NCBI GenBank assembly: GCA_024138025.1
Contig: JAMXBD010000023.1
Location: forward strand, 1,798,001 to 1,862,000
DNA length: 64,000 bases
DNA from: Combretum micranthum
Lineage: Eukaryota; Streptophyta; Magnoliopsida; Myrtales; Combretaceae
Direction of reading: 5' to 3'
A program made the position numbers and the translations under genes. The notes below the pieces were generated by a model. That model saw only the letters and a list, made by a program, of their open reading frames with translations, was not told the DNA's origin and did no database searches. Shown piece by piece: positions 60,120-64,000 of this stretch. Within the stretch, counting starts at the first letter, position 1, and the number at the start of each line of letters is the position of its first letter.

Positions 60120-63100
60120 TTTATAGATCTTTTTAGTGTTGCACCTAAATTCAAATCGTGCTGTATACCATGTCGGCATGTCCCATCGAAACTTCTACTT
60201 GCTTAATTTCATAGCTAAAGTTTGATTTTCGTAAATATTATATACAATTAATTTTTTTTTATCTTATTAGAATTATTATCTCTATTGTGATTATAAAAGA
60301 TGATGTAACAATTTATCGTCGGTAAAAAAAAAAAGATTATAGATAAATTATAAATTTAATATGTAAAAAGATCGAGGATGGTATCTTATAATAATTTAAA
60401 GAACATTTAATGTCTAGATGGTTTCTAACGTAATCCCTTATTCTCGAAATGGGCAAGTGGCTGGTACTACAAAATCCAGCAAATATCTTTTGACATTATT
60501 CGGTTTGGGAAATGCTTTGCATGTGATGTCACATGGGTCGTGGGGAGATCGAAGTGCTTGGGACAACTGGACTACGCTATGCGACGATTCATGAATGCTC
60601 TCTTCTTTTATGATATCTTAAAACGATGTTTACTTCTGATGTCTATAAGAATCAAATGATGGGGGGATGTTATGGAGGTAAATATTCGATGTCGACGTCT
60701 CTCAAAGACGACGGCCGCGTGATGATAAATCAGTCTCTCCTTTCTCCTTTCCTGAGGCCCATTCACATTGCTGTCATGTTCAGTAAATTTTATAGAATTG
60801 TATATCTCGTTTTTTCCTTCTTATTTTTATTATTTTCATACAAGTGTTTGTTAAAAAATAAATATAGATCAAATATTTTTATTCATAGACAAATTAAACT
60901 TAGATAAATACAGATAAAATATAGATAAATATAAAAGAATCTAAACACACTTATTATTGAAAAAAAATACCTCTTGCTTTTGAATTTTACATTCTAGTTG
61001 TATAACTTTCAATTCTAATGAGATATAAGGTACACAAAGTGCATATATATTTTGATTTCTTATAATTTAAATTTAAATTTTTATTTTTAATTATTTAGTG
61101 TTTGTTTCTTTGATTTGATTTCAATTTAATTTTTTCGTTAATGGGAATGGATTATATTCACTATTACATCATTTTTTTTAATATTTGAGCCTCTGTGCTT
61201 TTATTTTGATTACATTCTTGTGTCTTAATGCATTTTAGTATTTGTCTACTTACTCATTTATGAAAATGTAGTTTTTTATTTCAATTAATATATATTGTTT
61301 TAAACAATTAGAAAAATTATTTATGTCTAATAATATCGACAGTAAATGACTTTTATATGTGATGCCAAATATTAACAAAATCTTATTTATTAAAAACCTC
61401 TTGACATCAACTTTATTTGAAAATAAGATATACTGTATGTTCAATACTATATGGATCATGGAAAATTTTAAAATGATTATAATTTATATATTTTTTTCCA
61501 TTTGGTTTTGTAGTATGGATGTCCAAACTTATTGGATAATACTACATATATGTATATTATAATATTCAAATATATTTTCCAGTGTCTATATACTAAGTTT
61601 TTAATTTGCAATTGAATATCATACAATTGTAATTACACAGCCATTGGAAGTTCGGGTTATGAGCTACCTAAAAACTACTTTTTAAACTCAAAACTGTACA
61701 ATTAAAAACTTTTTTGGTCTAAATATTTTATATTTTTAATATTTTTGGAACAATAATATATTACAACGAAAAAACAGAAAAAAAAATGATTATAAGTAAT
61801 TTTTGTGATTCCTTTAATCATCTCTCATATTATTATTTTATCTTTCTCGTTCTTTTTTTTCCCCTCTCTTTTCTATTTTTTGCAAGGATCCACATATTTT
61901 GCGCATATCTTTTAATTTTTGGAAAATTCTATGCATTATGATTTGCTTTTATGAATTTATTTATTTTATTCTAAATGGCCTCTATGTTTTGTAAATATAT
62001 TCTTTATTTGATAATTTTACTCAAAATTTTGTAATATTCTCAATATTTGTCTTTTTCATACACAGTAATGTGATTGTAAATTTAAAAGATCATAGTGATT
62101 GTAGATTCCATTGAATTTTCCAAAGATCTTGTATCAATTTTCAAAAACACAAAATATAAAAGATAGGCAAATCTCCCTTAAAACGAATGAATTTAATTGT
62201 ATAATTTTATTTCACATTGATAATATTGAAATAACTTGCAGGATGAACTTTCCAACAGATTTACAAATAATACAGTATCCCTTTTGGTTGTTATGAAATT
62301 GCAGAATTTGAACACCAAAATACTATGAGAGATATAACTAAATATTGTACTATACGGAAGAGTATGGTCAAAATTTAGGTTTCAAGCCTAAAAGACATAC
62401 CCCCACCCACCCACCCACAACACCCTTTTTAGCATAGTTTGGACAATTAGAGAATGTATATTAAATCTTATTTTAAACTAAATGTACATCTTACAACCTT
62501 CCAATAATATAAAGTTGGTCAAAATTGGATATCCATCCAAACTAATATTGCATGATTATAATAATTTTCTTTTAATGTTTTAAATAATATAATGAATTAA
62601 AGAAGGTGAGCCGTTTGATGGTGACGGTACTGATATTGGTCAATCGCTTGTTGGATACCACTATATTCTCTTATATTAAAAGGGGAAGATGGTTTAGAAA
62701 GTACATGAAACGGAACAATAAAAAAAATTACATTCATATGTATTGGAGAGGATATTATTTTTGAGATAGTATAATAACACGATCGGATCTGAATAACCAA
62801 CCTATCAAATGGAACAAGGCTTAACGCATGGAGTAGTTTATACTTTATATTATAAGGAGTGAAAATATAGTTGCTCGAAACTAAATGCTCTTAACCGAGG
62901 CCCACATTATAGAATGGCAGAACAACCCCTCCCCTTAAAATGTAATATATCCGGTTGGAAATATAAGTGACATCCCAGGTATGGAAACTTATAGATAAGA
63001 AAAACATAATGAAATTGAGATATTTGGAGATAATGTGTTTGTTCACCTATTCATTTAAAAGAGAATTACACAAATAAAAGTAGTGTATATATATGATACC

Positions 63101-63555
63101 ATAGAGAAAGTACTATTACAGGTGAGTATGGGACATAAAGGGGACTTCTAGCCCCACTATGCCAAGGAAATTAAGATTCGAAACTTCACTAAACTATTGA
63201 TGATGATGACTACCTTGGTGTGAGAGAGGCCATGTCCCACACTCATTTAAATTTTGCTATGCATTGTTATATCTCACATAGGTAATGCAATATAGATGAA
63301 AATTTCAATATCACGAGTTTTACGTGATATGATAATGGTAATTTTGTAATTATATTTGTATAATTTTTATTTTGTTAATTTTTTAAAGAAAAATGGTAGA
63401 CATGTATTAAAACTGAGTTATCTATATCATTGGGCATAATTTACAATTTTTTTCGCACATTATTGGTTTTGGTTCCTTAATAGGTTGGTTTGGCCTTAAA
63501 AAAAAAAAAAAACTGACCTATTTCCTCTTGATTTTTTTTGAGATAAACCCCTGTG
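60120..63555. other. AT-rich intergenic region
   Basis: No gene is recognised. A moderately GC-rich patch lies at about 60,520-60,770, a C-rich CCCA repeat at 62,401-62,418, and a short GC-richer block at about 63,120-63,250 (GGACTTCTAGCCCC, GGCCATGTCCCACACTC) that could be a degraded element. Long A/T tracts dominate elsewhere. Confidence 0.6.
62401..62418. repeat. C-rich CCCA repeat
   Basis: CCCCACCCACCCACCCAC gives four G3 runs on the minus strand with one-base loops. It is a perfect short-loop G-quadruplex candidate in otherwise AT-rich DNA. Confidence 0.7.
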
Positions 63556-63559
63556 ATTC

Positions 63560-63960
63560 TTTTTTAACATTCTCCTGTTCTGCAGCTGGGAAATGTGACT
63601 CAAGCTCTCTCATCTATGTTTTTGCCTCCTCTACAGCTGCTGTTGAAGCCTGTAGCAAGCCCTCAAGCTCAAGATTGAATTCTCCTTCGAAAGCTTCTAT
63701 TTAGCCTTGAGATCTGTGTATTGCTCCTTCATATGCAGTACATTGGCATTGAATTCTACCATATGTGCCTCAAAAGATTCCTTTTCAGCAAATAATTTTG
63801 TTGCTTGGTCTTGCATATTTGGAAACTATGCCTCTAGGGTTTTAAATTGAACTTCAGAGGCTTCCCTTGAGCTCATTTCTTCCTGCAGCTCACTTTAAGC
63901 TCTTCAAGTTCACCAGACTTCTCATCTTCTTGGAGAAGGTTTTGATATGGGTAGAAGGAG
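63560..63960 (-). pseudogene. Broken coiled-coil protein fragment at the window edge
   Basis: The minus strand reads, in one main frame from about 63,860 to 63,600, a charged helical sequence interrupted by two in-frame TAG codons: EVQFKTLEA, then NMQDQATKLFAEKESFEAH, VEFNANVLHMKEQYTDLKA and KLSKENS. Upstream (63,940-63,870), EDEKSGELEELK is in another frame. Heptad-like Leu/Phe/Val spacing indicates a coiled coil, perhaps a WEB/CIP1-type cytoskeletal protein; this assignment is weak. CAG/CAA-to-TAG changes and a frameshift indicate a pseudogene or gene fragment that may continue beyond the window. Confidence 0.5.
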
Positions 63961-64000
63961 AGAGGATGATGCTGGGAATGGGATGGTTCGTGTTTTTTTT

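Noticed and set aside
1..64000. CRISPR array, prokaryotic operon, phage or organelle insertion
   Set aside because: No regularly spaced short repeats, no Shine-Dalgarno-led gene clusters, and no recognisable plastid or mitochondrial genes were seen.

Overview
The window is nuclear DNA from a flowering plant, probably a eudicot. It holds two multi-exon genes with plant-style GT..AG introns, separated by about 39 kb of nested and decayed transposable elements. The sequence is AT-rich and has poly-A/T tracts and many microsatellites. There are no prokaryotic operons, CRISPR arrays or rRNA genes, and I recognised no tRNA gene. The family assignments are from reading translated motifs by eye; no database search was run.

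Layout. (1) 1-5.25 kb: a dead Mutator-like element on the minus strand. Its MuDR-type transposase is followed on the same strand by a plant mobile domain (PMD, MAIN-like). A 141-bp tandem repeat lies just outside its N-terminal end. (2) 6.24-10.55 kb, plus strand: a seven-exon LIKE-COV (DUF502) membrane-protein gene. Its splice sites are all good, but one base is missing in exon 5. (3) 12.6-41.5 kb: nested retrotransposons. An Athila-like Ty3 integrase fragment comes first. Next is a Reina-like Ty3 chromovirus cut into three pieces. The first cut holds a complete but dead 10.7-kb SIRE-type Ty1/copia element with an ORF3 (env-like) and a perfect CTTAC target-site duplication. The second cut holds an 11.2-kb composite block flanked by GGATA. 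That block contains long noncoding LTR-like sequence in both orientations, a CACTA-like or LTR-like segment bounded by a 10-bp repeat, and a SIRE-type solo LTR with a perfect ACTAT duplication. (4) 42.1-44.9 kb: minus-strand LTR-like sequence with a reversed Met-tRNA primer-binding site. (5) 44.97-48.5 kb: a decayed endogenous pararetrovirus (Caulimoviridae) with RT, RNase H, a viroplasmin-like domain and a promoter region containing duplicated blocks. (6) 50.16-59.28 kb, plus strand: an intact 13-exon RBM39/CAPER-like splicing factor (RS domain, two RRMs, C-terminal UHM). (7) 59.3-64 kb: mostly AT-rich intergenic sequence, one unexplained GC-richer open stretch, and at the right edge a broken minus-strand coiled-coil coding remnant.

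The two cellular genes are unrelated in function: one acts in vascular patterning and membrane trafficking, the other in pre-mRNA splicing. No new defence or metabolic system is apparent. The most useful results are the order of the nested insertions with exact target-site duplications, the single-base lesion in the LIKE-COV gene, the MULE-PMD arrangement, the GAT-to-AAT loss of catalytic aspartates in separate retroelements, and the duplicated promoter of the integrated pararetrovirus.
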